From DASSUC01 sp035649895 (GTDB lineage Bacteria; Actinomycetota; Actinomycetes; Mycobacteriales; Micromonosporaceae), in the NCBI GenBank assembly GCA_035649895.1, contig DASRIS010000186.1, positions 8,355-72,354 of the forward strand: 64,000 nt of DNA, read 5' to 3'. Below are positions 32,543 to 41,696 of this stretch, in pieces. The position numbers were made by a program, and so were the translations under genes. How positions within the stretch are numbered: the stretch's first letter is position 1; every line of letters begins with the position of its first letter. The notes under the pieces are model-generated. The model saw only the letters and a program-made list of their open reading frames with translations, made no database searches and was not told the DNA's origin.

Positions 32543-33270
32543 CAGCCGTGATCTGAGTCACATCGGGTGAGAGCGAGGACCCCGGCCAGCCCGTTCACCT
32601 CGCCCGGCCCGCCGGGCGGCAGGACGAGCACCGTGCAGCCGGCGGCCACCGCCCCGGCGTCGGCCGGGCTGTCGCCCACCATCAGGACCCGGTCCGGCGG
32701 TACGCCCAGCGCCGCGCACGCGTACCGGAAGATCGCGGCGTCGGGCTTGGTGCGCCCGACCTCGTAGGACAGCGCCCAGGCGTCGACCAGCTCGGCCAGG
32801 CCCCAGCCGGCCGCGAGCGTGCGCACGTCGAAGCCGATGTTGCTGACCACGCCGACCGGCAGCCCCGCCGCCCGCAGCGCGCGCAGGGTCGGCAGCGTGT
32901 CGGCGTACAGGCGCCAGCCCTGCGGGCAGTGCAGCCGGGCGTAGAGCGCCTCGGGCAGCCCGTCGATGCCGCAGCCCACGGACTCGGCCAGCCCGGTGTA
33001 CGCGGCCCGGTGGGCGCCCGGGTCGAGGTCCCGCTCGGCCCACACCTCGATCAGGTGCGGGGGCACCCGCCGCGGCGGCGGCCCGCCGGCCCGGCCGGCG
33101 GCGACCAGCCGGTCGGCCAGGGCCGTGGCCCGGATGGGGTCCAGGCCCACCCCGCACTCCTGGGCAGCCCGGTACACCCAGTCGACCGCGTCCTCGACCT
33201 GGGCGAGCGTGCCGTGCAGGTCGAACAGGACGGCCTCGACCGGGCGGGCGGGAAGGGGGTCGTCCGGCAC
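32542..33270 (-). CDS. HAD-superfamily hydrolase, subfamily IA
   Basis: 242 aa from GTG 33270. Motif I DLHGTLAQ, motif II VVSNIGFD, Lys in GRTKPDAAIF, and VLMVGDSPADAGA. His in place of the second-position Met/Asp of motif I is tolerated in the family. Residues about 20-95 form the cap. GTG 33270 is chosen over ATG 33282 because TATGGT (minus strand, 33278-33283) is seven bases upstream and includes that ATG. Divergent from helY; substrate unknown. Confidence 0.87.
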   Translation of the reverse strand: MPDDPLPARPVEAVLFDLHGTLAQVEDAVDWVYRAAQECGVGLDPIRATALADRLVAAGRAGGPPPRRVPPHLIEVWAERDLDPGAHRAAYTGLAESVGCGIDGLPEALYARLHCPQGWRLYADTLPTLRALRAAGLPVGVVSNIGFDVRTLAAGWGLAELVDAWALSYEVGRTKPDAAIFRYACAALGVPPDRVLMVGDSPADAGAVAAGCTVLVLPPGGPGEVNGLAGVLALTRCDSDHG

Positions 33271-33277
33271 GCCGTGC

Positions 33278-33283
33278 ACCATA
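33278..33283 (-). promoter_or_regulatory. -10 box of leaderless promoter (HAD gene)
   Basis: TATGGT on the minus strand, seven bases before the GTG at 33270. Confidence 0.45.
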
Positions 33284-33312
33284 CCGAGAGGCGGACCGGC
33301 CGGTTCGTCACC

Positions 33313-33318
33313 TAGCCT
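33313..33318 (+). promoter_or_regulatory. -10 box of leaderless promoter (helY)
   Basis: TAGCCT, six bases before the ATG at 33325. Confidence 0.55.
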
Positions 33319-33324
33319 TGCAGA

Positions 33325-36063
33325 ATGAGCAGCCCCGCCGAGCGGTACGTCGCGGCCCGCCGGCGGGCGGCCGACGCGGCGCGCCTGCCCGCGCTCGCCG
33401 AGTTCGCCGCCGACCTGGGGTTCGCCATGGACCCCTTCCAGCGCGACGCGTGTGCGGCGCTGGAGCGCGGCAGCGGGGTGCTCGTGTGCGCCCCGACCGG
33501 CGCCGGCAAGACCGTGGTCGGCGAGTTCGCCGTACACCTGGCGCTGGCGCAGGGGCGCAAGTGCTTCTACACCACCCCGATCAAGGTGCTGTCCAACCAG
33601 AAGTTCCACGACCTTGTCCAGCGGTACGGCCCGGCCCGGGTGGGCCTGCTCACCGGGGACAACTCCATCAACGGGGACGCGCCGGTGGTCGTGATGACCA
33701 CCGAGGTCCTGCGCAACATGCTCTACGCCGGCTCGGCCACGCTGGCCGGGCTGTCCTATGTGGTCATGGACGAGGTTCACTACCTTGCGGACCGGTTCCG
33801 CGGCGCGGTCTGGGAGGAGGTCATCATCCACCTGCCGGTGGCGGTGACCCTGGTGTCCCTGTCCGCGACCGTCTCCAACGCCGAGGAGTTCGCCGACTGG
33901 CTGGTCACCGTCCGCGGCGAGACCGAGGTGGTGGTGACCGAGCACCGGCCCGTGCCGCTGTGGCAGCACATGCTGGTCGGGCGGCGGATGTTCGACCTGT
34001 TCCACGACGCGGAGGCGGCGTCAAAGCACGACGTGCACCCGGAGCTGCTGCGCTACACCCGCGAGGTGCTGCGCCGGGTCGAGGGCGACAGCCAGTACGG
34101 CGCCCGCGGCCGCTCCAGCCGGACCCGCCGGTGGCCCGTGCCGTCCCGGCCGGACGTGGTCGAGCGCCTGGACCGGGAGGGGCTGCTGCCGGCGATCCTG
34201 TTCATCTTCAGCCGGGCCGGCTGCGACGCGGCGGTGCATCAGTGCCTGGCGGCCGGGCTGCGGCTGACCACGCCGGACGAGCGGGCGGAGATCCGGCGGG
34301 TGGTGGAGAGCCGCATCGCCCAGATCCCCGGCGAGGACCTGTCCGTGCTCGGCTACTGGGAGTGGCTCGACGGCCTGGAGCGGGGGCTGGCCGCGCACCA
34401 CGCCGGGCTGCTGCCGGCCTTCAAGGAGGTGGTGGAGGAGCTGTTCGTCCGCGGCCTGGTCAAGGCGGTCTTCGCCACCGAGACCCTGGCGCTGGGCATC
34501 AACATGCCGGCCCGGTGCGTGGTCCTGGAGCGGCTGGTCAAGTTCAACGGCGAGGCCCACGTCGACCTCACCCCGGGCGAGTACACCCAGCTCACCGGGC
34601 GGGCCGGGCGGCGCGGCATAGACGTGGAGGGCCACGCCGTGGTGGTGTGGGCCCCGGAGGTCGACCCGCGCCACGTCGCCGGGCTCGCGTCCACCCGCAC
34701 CTACCCGCTGCGGTCCAGCTTCCGGCCGTCGTACAACATGGCGGTCAACCTGGTCGGCTCGGTCGGCACCCGCCGCGCCCGGGAGCTGCTGGAGAGCTCC
34801 TTCGCGCAGTTCCAGGCCGACCGCTCGGTGGTCGGCATCGCCCGGCAGGTGCAGCGCAACGTCGAGACCATGGCCACCTACGAGACCGAGTACGCCTGCC
34901 ACCTCGGCGACTTCGCCGACTACTTCCGGGTCCGGGTGGCCATCGCCGAGCGGGAGCGGGCGCTGGCCCGCCAGGGTGCGGTGCAGCGCCGGGCCGAGGC
35001 GGTCGCCTCGCTGGAGAGGCTGCGGGTCGGCGACGTGATCGTGGTGCCCTCCGGCCGCCGGGCGGGCCTCGCGGTGGTCCTCGACCCGGGCACCGGCGGC
35101 TTCGGCGACCCGCGCCCGTTGCTGCTCACCGAGGACCGCTGGGCCGGGCGGGTGGCGAGCGTGGACTTCACCTCCGCGGTCGAGCCGCTGACCCGCGTAC
35201 GCGTACCCAAGCACTTCAACCACCGCTCGCCGGCGGAGCGGCGCGACCTGGCCGCGGCCCTGCGCACGGCGGGCCTGGCGCCCGGGGCCCGGCGCAAGGC
35301 CAGCCGGGGGCGGGGCGAAGACGCGGTGCTGCTGTCGCTGCGCGAGGAGCTGCGCGGCCACCCGTGCCACCGCTGCGCCGACCGGGAGGAGCACGCCCGG
35401 TGGGCCGAGCGGCGGTGGCGGCTGGAGCGCGACACCGAGAGCCTGCGCGGCAAGGTGGCCAGCCGTACCGGGTCCCTGGCGCGCACGTTCGACCGGGTGT
35501 GCGCCCTGCTCGCCGCGCGGGGGTACCTGACCGCCAGCGGCGAGGTGACCGACGCGGGCCGGATGCTCGCCCGGATCTGGACCGAGGCCGACCTGCTGGT
35601 CGCCGAGTGCATCCGGCGCGGCGTGTGGGCCGGCCTGTCCCCGCCGGAGCTGGCCGCGGCCGTCTCCGGCGTGCTCTACGAGGCCCGGCGGGAAGGCGAC
35701 GACCGGGTCTCCACGCCACGCGGCCCGGTCGCCGACGCGATCGAGGAGACCATCAAGATCTGGACCGAGCTGGAGGCCGACGAGTCGTCGCGCGGGCTGG
35801 AGCTCACCCGCGAGCCCGACGCCGGCTTCGTCTGGCCGATGTACCGCTGGGCCCGCGGCGAGCCGCTCGCCAAGGTGCTGGCCAGCGGCGCCCAGCTGGA
35901 CGGCGAGATGCCGGCCGGCGACTTCGTCCGGTGGGCCCGGCAGGTGGTGGACCTGCTCGGGCAGGTGGCCGAGGCGGCTGGCAGCTCGGCCGCGCTGCGC
36001 GCGAACGCGCGCGCCGCCGTCGACGCCGTCCGCCGCGGCATCCTGGCCTACCGCGACGTGTGA
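33325..36063 (+). CDS. helY: Ski2-like DEAD/DEAH-box RNA helicase HelY
   Basis: 912 aa. Walker A APTGAGKT (56-63), DEVH box (149-152), SAT motif in VSLSATVSNAEEFADWL, and motif VI QLTGRAGRRG (422-431). A beta-barrel/arch region and a C-terminal DSHCT domain (about 740-905) follow. This is the Ski2/Mtr4-related helicase of actinobacteria, which remodels RNA. A strong leaderless -10 box sets the start. Its position after the Tat genes is as I recall for related genomes. Confidence 0.94.
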   Translation: MSSPAERYVAARRRAADAARLPALAEFAADLGFAMDPFQRDACAALERGSGVLVCAPTGAGKTVVGEFAVHLALAQGRKCFYTTPIKVLSNQKFHDLVQRYGPARVGLLTGDNSINGDAPVVVMTTEVLRNMLYAGSATLAGLSYVVMDEVHYLADRFRGAVWEEVIIHLPVAVTLVSLSATVSNAEEFADWLVTVRGETEVVVTEHRPVPLWQHMLVGRRMFDLFHDAEAASKHDVHPELLRYTREVLRRVEGDSQYGARGRSSRTRRWPVPSRPDVVERLDREGLLPAILFIFSRAGCDAAVHQCLAAGLRLTTPDERAEIRRVVESRIAQIPGEDLSVLGYWEWLDGLERGLAAHHAGLLPAFKEVVEELFVRGLVKAVFATETLALGINMPARCVVLERLVKFNGEAHVDLTPGEYTQLTGRAGRRGIDVEGHAVVVWAPEVDPRHVAGLASTRTYPLRSSFRPSYNMAVNLVGSVGTRRARELLESSFAQFQADRSVVGIARQVQRNVETMATYETEYACHLGDFADYFRVRVAIAERERALARQGAVQRRAEAVASLERLRVGDVIVVPSGRRAGLAVVLDPGTGGFGDPRPLLLTEDRWAGRVASVDFTSAVEPLTRVRVPKHFNHRSPAERRDLAAALRTAGLAPGARRKASRGRGEDAVLLSLREELRGHPCHRCADREEHARWAERRWRLERDTESLRGKVASRTGSLARTFDRVCALLAARGYLTASGEVTDAGRMLARIWTEADLLVAECIRRGVWAGLSPPELAAAVSGVLYEARREGDDRVSTPRGPVADAIEETIKIWTELEADESSRGLELTREPDAGFVWPMYRWARGEPLAKVLASGAQLDGEMPAGDFVRWARQVVDLLGQVAEAAGSSAALRANARAAVDAVRRGILAYRDV

Positions 36064-36106
36064 GCCCGGGCCAGTTTCAGGCCGGCTCCATGATCCGCCG
36101 GTTGTG

Positions 36107-36112
36107 TATGCT
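36107..36112 (+). promoter_or_regulatory. Extended -10 box upstream of the MHYT gene
   Basis: TGTG followed by TATGCT, 30 nt before the ATG at 36143; GGGGAGG at 36131-36137 is the ribosome-binding site. Confidence 0.5.
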
Positions 36113-36142
36113 CCGGCCTGTCGACCCGTCGGGGAGGGGCAG

Positions 36143-37444
36143 ATGCCTGCTGAGGTGCACCACTTCACGTACGGGCTGATCACCCCGGTGCTGTCCTTCG
36201 CCTTCTCCGTGCTGGGCTCGCTGCTGGCGCTGAGCTGCACGGCCCGGGCCCGGAGCCTGCGCGAGCCGGCCCGCCGGGCGCGCTGGCTGCTGCTGGCCGC
36301 GTGGGCGCTGGGCGGCACCGGCATCTGGGTCATGCACTTCACCGCGATGCTCGGCTTCAGCGTGCCGAGCTCCCTGGTGCGCTACGACGTGCCGCTGACC
36401 ACGGCCAGCTTCGTGGCCGCGGTGACGATGGTCGGCGTCGGCCTGTTCATCGCGGGCATGGGCCGCCCATCCATCCTCAAGACCCTCCTCGGCGGGGTGC
36501 TGACCGGGTCCGGCGTCGCGGCCATGCACTACATCGGCATGGCCGCCATGCGCGTCAACGGAGACATCCGGTACGACCGGGACCTGGTGGCGGCGTCGGT
36601 GGCGATCGCGGTGGTCGCCGCCACGGTCGCGCTGTGGTTCACGGTCACCCTGCAGCGGCCCGCCGCGCTCTTCGCGGCGGCGCTGACCATGGGGGTGGCG
36701 GTCAACGGCATGCACTTCACCGGCATGGCCGGGCTCCGGGTGCACCTGCACACCCAGCCCGCCGCCACCGAGGTTGCGGGAGCCAGCGCGCTGACCTTCC
36801 TCGGCCCGATGATGCTCTTCGTCGCCGTGGTCGTCATCGTCCTGGTCTCCGCCCAGCTGCGCGCCGCCGACGTGGAGGCCCGGTGGTCCTACCCGGGCAT
36901 GGGCGGGCACGGGCCGGCCGACGCCGGCCCCAGGCCACCCGAGCCCGCCGGCTCCGGTGCTGGTGGCGGCCTGCCGGGCCGGGGAGCCGGCACCGGCCAC
37001 CCGCACGCGGGCCGGAGAGCGCGCGGCGCAGGCCCCGCCGGCCCGGGTGATGCTGGTGCCGGCCGAGGGCGTGGCCCAGGTGGCTCGCGAAGGCAGGGCA
37101 AGGGGCAGGGCCTGGACCGGGGGCGCCGGCCCGACGGCGGGTTGGTAGGGGGAGCAGGCGGTGCGGCGGGCCCGGCCGGGGGCGGGCTTGCGGCCGCCTT
37201 CCCGTCCGCGCCGGCGCGGGGCGCGTCCCCTGGTGGACCAGGGGGCAGGCCGCCCGTTGGGGAGGCCGGCGGCCGTCGCTTCGACCCCTGGGGCGGCGGC
37301 GAGGCTTACGACAGCCGCGGCGGCGGCGGGGCGCCGCAGCACGGGCCCCCGGCCCGGTCCAACGGGTACGGCCTTCCGCCCGACCCGCGCGACCGGCGGC
37401 CCGGCGACGGCTGGGGTGGCGACCCGCCCCGCGGAAGGCGCTGA
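36143..37444 (+). CDS. MHYT-domain membrane sensor protein
   Basis: 433 aa. Seven predicted helices carry three Met-His motifs, VMHFTAML, AMHYIGMA and GMHFTGMA, the signature of the MHYT domain proposed to bind copper and sense diatomic gases. After about residue 240 the chain is a long Gly/Pro/Arg-rich disordered tail of about 190 residues with no output domain (no GGDEF, EAL or kinase). Such stand-alone MHYT proteins occur in actinobacteria. The DNA at the end is repetitive and straddles the stop codon. Confidence 0.85.
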   Translation: MPAEVHHFTYGLITPVLSFAFSVLGSLLALSCTARARSLREPARRARWLLLAAWALGGTGIWVMHFTAMLGFSVPSSLVRYDVPLTTASFVAAVTMVGVGLFIAGMGRPSILKTLLGGVLTGSGVAAMHYIGMAAMRVNGDIRYDRDLVAASVAIAVVAATVALWFTVTLQRPAALFAAALTMGVAVNGMHFTGMAGLRVHLHTQPAATEVAGASALTFLGPMMLFVAVVVIVLVSAQLRAADVEARWSYPGMGGHGPADAGPRPPEPAGSGAGGGLPGRGAGTGHPHAGRRARGAGPAGPGDAGAGRGRGPGGSRRQGKGQGLDRGRRPDGGLVGGAGGAAGPAGGGLAAAFPSAPARGASPGGPGGRPPVGEAGGRRFDPWGGGEAYDSRGGGGAPQHGPPARSNGYGLPPDPRDRRPGDGWGGDPPRGRR

Positions 37445-37503
37445 CGGCCGCCGAGCCCCCGGGCGCGACCCGCCCCGCCGGAGGCGCCGACGGCCGCGAA
37501 GCC
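37420..37503 (+). repeat. Imperfect 40-nt tandem repeat across the MHYT stop
   Basis: 37420-37458 and 37464-37503 both read GCGACCCGCCCCG, then CGGAAGGCGCTGACGGCCG or the near-identical CGGAGGCGCCGACGGCCG, and on to AGCCC. The stop TGA lies in the first copy; the second has CGA there. A shorter pair, GCCAAGGCGGCACTGTCA and GCCAAGGGCGGCACGGTCA, follows at about 37502-37542 and runs into the exonuclease stop. Confidence 0.7.
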
Positions 37504-37539
37504 CAAGGCGGCACTGTCAGAAAGCCAAGGGCGGCACGG

Positions 37540-38469
37540 TCACCGGCGGGCCGCGGTGGCGGCGTCGGTCAGCGCGTCGAGGAGCCGCCGCACCGGTCCG
37601 GCCAGGTTGTGCCGCTCGGCGAGCCCCATGAGCCGCTCCGGGTGCGCCGGACCCGCGCCCACCGCTGCGTCCACATCGGGCAGTGCCACGTCGCGGACGA
37701 CCTGCACGACGTCTCGGGCGACCGCGAGGTAGCCGCCGGCCGCCGCCAGCTTGGCGCGCAGCCCGGACGCGAACGGCTGCTCCGGGTCGTCCACCGCCGC
37801 CAGCAGCGCCGGCAGGTCGCCGAAGCGGGTGACCAGCCGGGCCGCGGTCTTCTCGCCGACGCCGGGCACGCCCGGCAGCCCGTCGCTCGGGTCCCCGCGC
37901 AGCGTGGCGAAGTCGGCGTAGCCGGCCGGCGGGACCCCGTACCGGTCGGTCACCGCGGCGGCGTCGAGCACCTCCAGCTTTGCCACGCCACGCCCGCAGT
38001 AGAGCAGCCGGACCGGCTTGGCGTCGTCCACCAGCTGGATGAGGTCGCGGTCCCCGGAGACCACCTCGACCGGCCCGGGCTCGCGGGTGGCGAGCGTGCC
38101 GAGCACGTCGTCGGCCTCGTACCCGGCCGCGCCGAAGGCCGGCACGCCGAGCGCGTCCAGGACCTCGCGGATGACCGGCACCTGCGGCACCAGCCCGGCC
38201 GGCACCTCCTCGCCGCCGGCCGGGGCGAGCCGGTGCGCCTTGTAGGACGGGACCAGCGCCACCCGCCACGCCGGCCGCCAGTCCTCGTCCAGGGCGCAGA
38301 CCACCCGGCCCGGCCGGCGGGTGCGCACCAGCGTGGCGAGCATGTCCAGGAAGCCGCGGACCGCGTTGACCGGGGAGCCGTCAGGGGCGCGGGCGGCCGA
38401 CTCCGGGATGCCGTGGTACGCCCGGAAGTACAGGCTCGGCGCGTCCACGGCCAGCAGCGGTGAGCTCAC
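37540..38469 (-). CDS. 5'-3' exonuclease (FEN/Pol I exonuclease-domain type)
   Basis: 309 aa. Conserved acidic motifs LAVDAPSLYFRAYHG, YEADDVLGTLA and VSGDRDLIQLVDD coordinate metals, and the helix-hairpin-helix GLPGVPGVGEKTAARLV binds DNA. It corresponds to the stand-alone exonuclease domain of DNA polymerase I. The GTG at 38469 begins VSSPLLAVDAPSLYFR; a CAGGCT box lies six bases upstream. Divergent from the first polysaccharide gene. Confidence 0.93.
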   Translation of the reverse strand: MSSPLLAVDAPSLYFRAYHGIPESAARAPDGSPVNAVRGFLDMLATLVRTRRPGRVVCALDEDWRPAWRVALVPSYKAHRLAPAGGEEVPAGLVPQVPVIREVLDALGVPAFGAAGYEADDVLGTLATREPGPVEVVSGDRDLIQLVDDAKPVRLLYCGRGVAKLEVLDAAAVTDRYGVPPAGYADFATLRGDPSDGLPGVPGVGEKTAARLVTRFGDLPALLAAVDDPEQPFASGLRAKLAAAGGYLAVARDVVQVVRDVALPDVDAAVGAGPAHPERLMGLAERHNLAGPVRRLLDALTDAATAARR

Positions 38470-38665
38470 CCCCGCAGCCTGGCACACCGGCCGGCGGCGC
38501 AGGCACGGCGGTGCCCACCGGTGCGGCGGCGTGGCCGGCACCGCCGCTGGCCTGCCGCACCGTGGCCGGGGCCAGCGGTGGCCGACTGCTGGGCCGGGTG
38601 GGCGACCCGCGGGCCCACGGGGAGTGACCGACCGGCTGTGCGGCGGTGGCCAGCAGGCACTTGGC

Positions 38666-38671
38666 TATGCT
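38666..38671 (+). promoter_or_regulatory. -10 box of leaderless promoter (GT4 transferase)
   Basis: TATGCT, seven bases before the GTG at 38679. Confidence 0.5.
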
Positions 38672-38678
38672 GTCCGGC

Positions 38679-39866
38679 GTGCAAGCGTCGACCGGCCGCC
38701 CGCCGCGCATCGGCATGGTGGTGATCAGCCAGTACGAGTCCGACCCGAGGGTGCGCCGGCAGGCCGAGGCGCTGGCCGGGCGCGGCGACGAGGTGACCGT
38801 GGTGGCCCTGCACGCGCAGGACCGCCCCGAGGTGGACACCGTCGACGGGGTGCGGGTGGTGCACCTGCCGGTGCGCAAGTACCGCGGCGACTCCACAAAG
38901 GAGTACCTGTCGCTCTACGGCGGCTTCACGGCCCGGGCCACCGCCTGGCTGAGCCGCCGCCCGCGGGCCTTCGACCTGGTGCAGGCGCACTCGATGCCGG
39001 AGGCGCTGGCGTTCTCCGCGCTCGTGCCGCGCCTAGCCGGGGTGCCGGTGCTGCTCGACGTGCACGACCTGACCTCGCAGCTGTTCGCCTCGAAGTTCGC
39101 CCACCGCCGGGGCCTGATGGCCGGGGTACGGGCCAGCGAACGCGCCGCGCTGCGCTTCGCCACCGAGGTGCTCACCGTGCATGAGCCGTACGCGAGGATG
39201 CTGCGGCAGTGGACCCACCGGCCGGTGACCACGGTGATGAACTGCCCCGACGAGCGGGTCTTCCCGCCGCCCCGGTGGCGCGGCTGGGACCCGGCCGGTG
39301 AGGTGCGCTTCAGCTACCACGGGCTGGTCGCGCCGCGGCACGGGCTGGTCGCCGCGGTGGAGGCCCTGGCCGAGGTGCGCCGGGAGCTGCCCGGCGCCCG
39401 CTTCCAGGTGCGCGGCGCGGGCGACGGGGTGGCGGAGCTGGCGGCCCGGGTCGCCGCGCTGGGCCTCACCGGAGCCGTCGACCTGCCCACCTCGCTGCTG
39501 GACCTGCCGCAGATCGTGGCCGAGATCGACCGGGTGCACATCGGGCTGGTGCCGAGCCAGCGCGACCCCTGGACCGACGAGGTGCTGCCCACCAAGCTGC
39601 TGGAGTACGCGGCCATGGGCATCCCGGTCATCACGTTCCGCAACCCGGTCATCGAGCAGTACTTCCCGCCCGACTCGGTCACCTACGTCGACCCGGCCAA
39701 CGCTGAGACGCTGCGGGAGGCCATGCTCGCCCTGGCCCGTGACCCGGAGCAGGCGCGCAAGCAGGCCGAGCGGGCCGGCGAGGTGATGCGCACGCTGAGC
39801 TGGCGGAACCAGCGGGAGATCTACTTCGGGGTGGTCGACCGCCTGGTGGCCGGCCGGCGTGGCTGA
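38679..39866 (+). CDS. Family 4 glycosyltransferase, first gene of polysaccharide locus
   Basis: 395 aa. GT-B fold: the N-terminal half begins RIGMVVISQYESDPRVRRQA, and the C-terminal donor-binding half contains GLVPSQRDPWTDEVLPTKLL followed by EYAAMGIPV, the E-x7-E type motif of retaining GT4 enzymes. Cytosolic; it transfers a nucleotide-activated sugar to a lipid-linked acceptor. GTG 38679 is set by the -10 box; an upstream ATG would give 11 more residues. Its last 8 nt overlap the flippase gene. Confidence 0.9.
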   Translation: MQASTGRPPRIGMVVISQYESDPRVRRQAEALAGRGDEVTVVALHAQDRPEVDTVDGVRVVHLPVRKYRGDSTKEYLSLYGGFTARATAWLSRRPRAFDLVQAHSMPEALAFSALVPRLAGVPVLLDVHDLTSQLFASKFAHRRGLMAGVRASERAALRFATEVLTVHEPYARMLRQWTHRPVTTVMNCPDERVFPPPRWRGWDPAGEVRFSYHGLVAPRHGLVAAVEALAEVRRELPGARFQVRGAGDGVAELAARVAALGLTGAVDLPTSLLDLPQIVAEIDRVHIGLVPSQRDPWTDEVLPTKLLEYAAMGIPVITFRNPVIEQYFPPDSVTYVDPANAETLREAMLALARDPEQARKQAERAGEVMRTLSWRNQREIYFGVVDRLVAGRRG

Positions 39867-41550
39867 AACGGTCGCCATGGCAGAGGCTGGCGACGTGGCT
39901 GGACGGGGTGGCGGGGCCGCGCCCCCCGACGCGGCGGGGCCCGGCGGGGCCGGGCGCCCCAGTGCGGCGGGGCCCGGCGGGGCCGGGCCCCCCGACGCGA
40001 CAGGGCCGGGTGGCGGGGGCAGGCGCCCCGGCGTGGTACGGGCCGGCCTGCTGTCGATGGTCGCGCTGGTCGCGCTCGGGGCGACCAGGCTGGTGCACGG
40101 CTCCCTGGTCAGCCGGGCCACCGACACCGAGACGTACGGCCTCGTCGGCTCGCTCATCGCGCTCACCACGATCGCCAGCCTGCTGCTGCCGGCCGGGGTC
40201 GCCAGCGCCGCGTCCCGGTTCATCCCGTTCGCCCAGGGCCAGGGGGAGCCGGCGCAGGCCCGTGGCGTACACCGGTTCCTCAGCCGCATCGGCCTGCCCG
40301 GCGCGCTCGCCCTGGGCCTGGGCGCCGGGCTCGGGGCGGCGCTGGCCTTCCCGCTCGACGCCGGCCAGGTCGCCGAGGTGGTCGCGCTCGCGGTGGCATT
40401 CTCCGTCTACAGCGTCGACAAGGCCACCCTGTACGGCTTCGGCCGGGTCGGCCCGTACGTCCGGCTGGAGCTGGCCTCCTCGGCGCTGATCCTGCTCGCC
40501 ACGGGCGTGGTGCTGGCCACCGGCGCCGGCACCTACCTGCTGCCGCTGGCGCTGGGGTACGCCGCCTTCGCCCTGGGCGCCCGCTGGGTGCTGCGGGCGG
40601 ACCTGCGCGGTGACCGGGCACCGGCCCGGTCGCTGGACCGGCGGGAGGTGCTCCGCTACGTGGCCCTGGCCTGCGTGGGCACGCTGGCCAGCCAGGGCTT
40701 CCTGCAAGGCACCCAGCTGCTGGCCAACGCGTTCGCCGCGCCGGCCGAGGTGGGCTACTTCGCCGCGGCGGTGACCCTGGTCGCGCCGATGTACTTCCTC
40801 CCGCGCGCGCTCGGCCTGGCCCTGTTCCCGGCGATGTCGCGGGCGCACGGCGCGGGCGACGTCGCCGAGGTGCGCCGCCAGGCGGACGTGTCCACCCGGG
40901 CCCTGCTGCTGGTGCTGGCCCCGTTCTTCGCGGCGGGCATCCTGCTCGCCCGGGAGGCGCTCACCCTCTTCGGTAGCGCCCGCTACGCCCCTGGCGCACC
41001 GGTGCTGCAGCTCATGCTGGCCGCCACGTTCTGCGCAGTGGTCGCCGTCGCCGCGGTGAACAGCTTGTCCAGCGGGCGGCACGTGCACGTGCCGGTGTCC
41101 TCCGCGGTGGCCGGCTGCCTGACCGGGCTGGCCACGGTCGCGCTGGTCGGGCGCCCGCTGGGCGCCGCAGGGGTGGGCCTGGGCTACCTCGCCGGCACTA
41201 CGGTGACCGCGGGTGGTCCGGTCACCGTCGCCTGGCGGCTGTACCGCATGCGGTGGCGGGGACCGGTGCTGCGGGCCCTCGGCTGCGTCCTGGCGGCGCT
41301 CGTCGCGGGCGCCGTGCTGGCCCGCCTGGACCTGACCGCCACCGCGCGGACCTGGCTCGACGTGGCGGCGGCGCTGGTCGCCGCGGGGGCCGGCGGGGCG
41401 CTGGCCGGCGGGCCGCTGCGCGCGGTGCTGCGCGACGCCCGCCGCCCCGGCGGGAACCCGGCAGCGCAGCCGGCACCAGCAGCGCCGGCAGCGGCAGCGG
41501 AGCCAGCCGGCGCCGCCGCACGCCGTACGGAGAAGAACGTCACTGAATGA
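39859..41550 (+). CDS. Polysaccharide flippase (MOP superfamily, Wzx-like)
   Basis: 563 aa. A repetitive Gly/Pro/Ala N-terminus (about 55 residues, AAGPGGAG-type repeats) precedes 12-14 membrane helices of the MATE/MOP fold. It would move a lipid-linked oligosaccharide across the membrane. GTG 39859 overlaps the previous gene by 8 nt; ATG 39877 is an alternative. The tail is Ala/Pro-rich. Neighbouring transferase and ligase genes support the role. Confidence 0.85.
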   Translation: MAETVAMAEAGDVAGRGGGAAPPDAAGPGGAGRPSAAGPGGAGPPDATGPGGGGRRPGVVRAGLLSMVALVALGATRLVHGSLVSRATDTETYGLVGSLIALTTIASLLLPAGVASAASRFIPFAQGQGEPAQARGVHRFLSRIGLPGALALGLGAGLGAALAFPLDAGQVAEVVALAVAFSVYSVDKATLYGFGRVGPYVRLELASSALILLATGVVLATGAGTYLLPLALGYAAFALGARWVLRADLRGDRAPARSLDRREVLRYVALACVGTLASQGFLQGTQLLANAFAAPAEVGYFAAAVTLVAPMYFLPRALGLALFPAMSRAHGAGDVAEVRRQADVSTRALLLVLAPFFAAGILLAREALTLFGSARYAPGAPVLQLMLAATFCAVVAVAAVNSLSSGRHVHVPVSSAVAGCLTGLATVALVGRPLGAAGVGLGYLAGTTVTAGGPVTVAWRLYRMRWRGPVLRALGCVLAALVAGAVLARLDLTATARTWLDVAAALVAAGAGGALAGGPLRAVLRDARRPGGNPAAQPAPAAPAAAAEPAGAAARRTEKNVTE

Positions 41551-41574
41551 AACGGTCTGCGTAATGCGGTGCTT

Positions 41575-41603
41575 TTGGTCCCTTGCCGGGGCGGTGGTAG
41601 GTT
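41575..41603 (+). promoter_or_regulatory. Promoter of the ligase/acetamido-sugar operon
   Basis: TTGGTC at 41575-41580 and TAGGTT at 41598-41603 with 17-nt spacing; the best full -35/-10 pair I found in the window. It would give a leader of about 85 nt before the ATG at 41697, which has GAGGAG at 41685-41690. Confidence 0.55.
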
Positions 41604-41696
41604 TCGGTACGCCGCTGCCGGGCAATGCGAGCCAGCGGATGGGTCGGAGCGGGCCGTCCACGACGCCGTGTGCTTTCGTCCATCGAGGAGAAACCG

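Noticed and set aside
34021..36342. 773-codon open frame antisense to helY
   Set aside because: A GC-rich shadow: composition dominated by Gly, Ala, Pro, Arg, His and no recognisable domain, while the helicase on the other strand has all its motifs.
39679..41661. 660-codon open frame antisense to the flippase
   Set aside because: Same type of shadow, rich in Arg/Gln/Gly and without domain motifs; the plus-strand protein has clear membrane helices.
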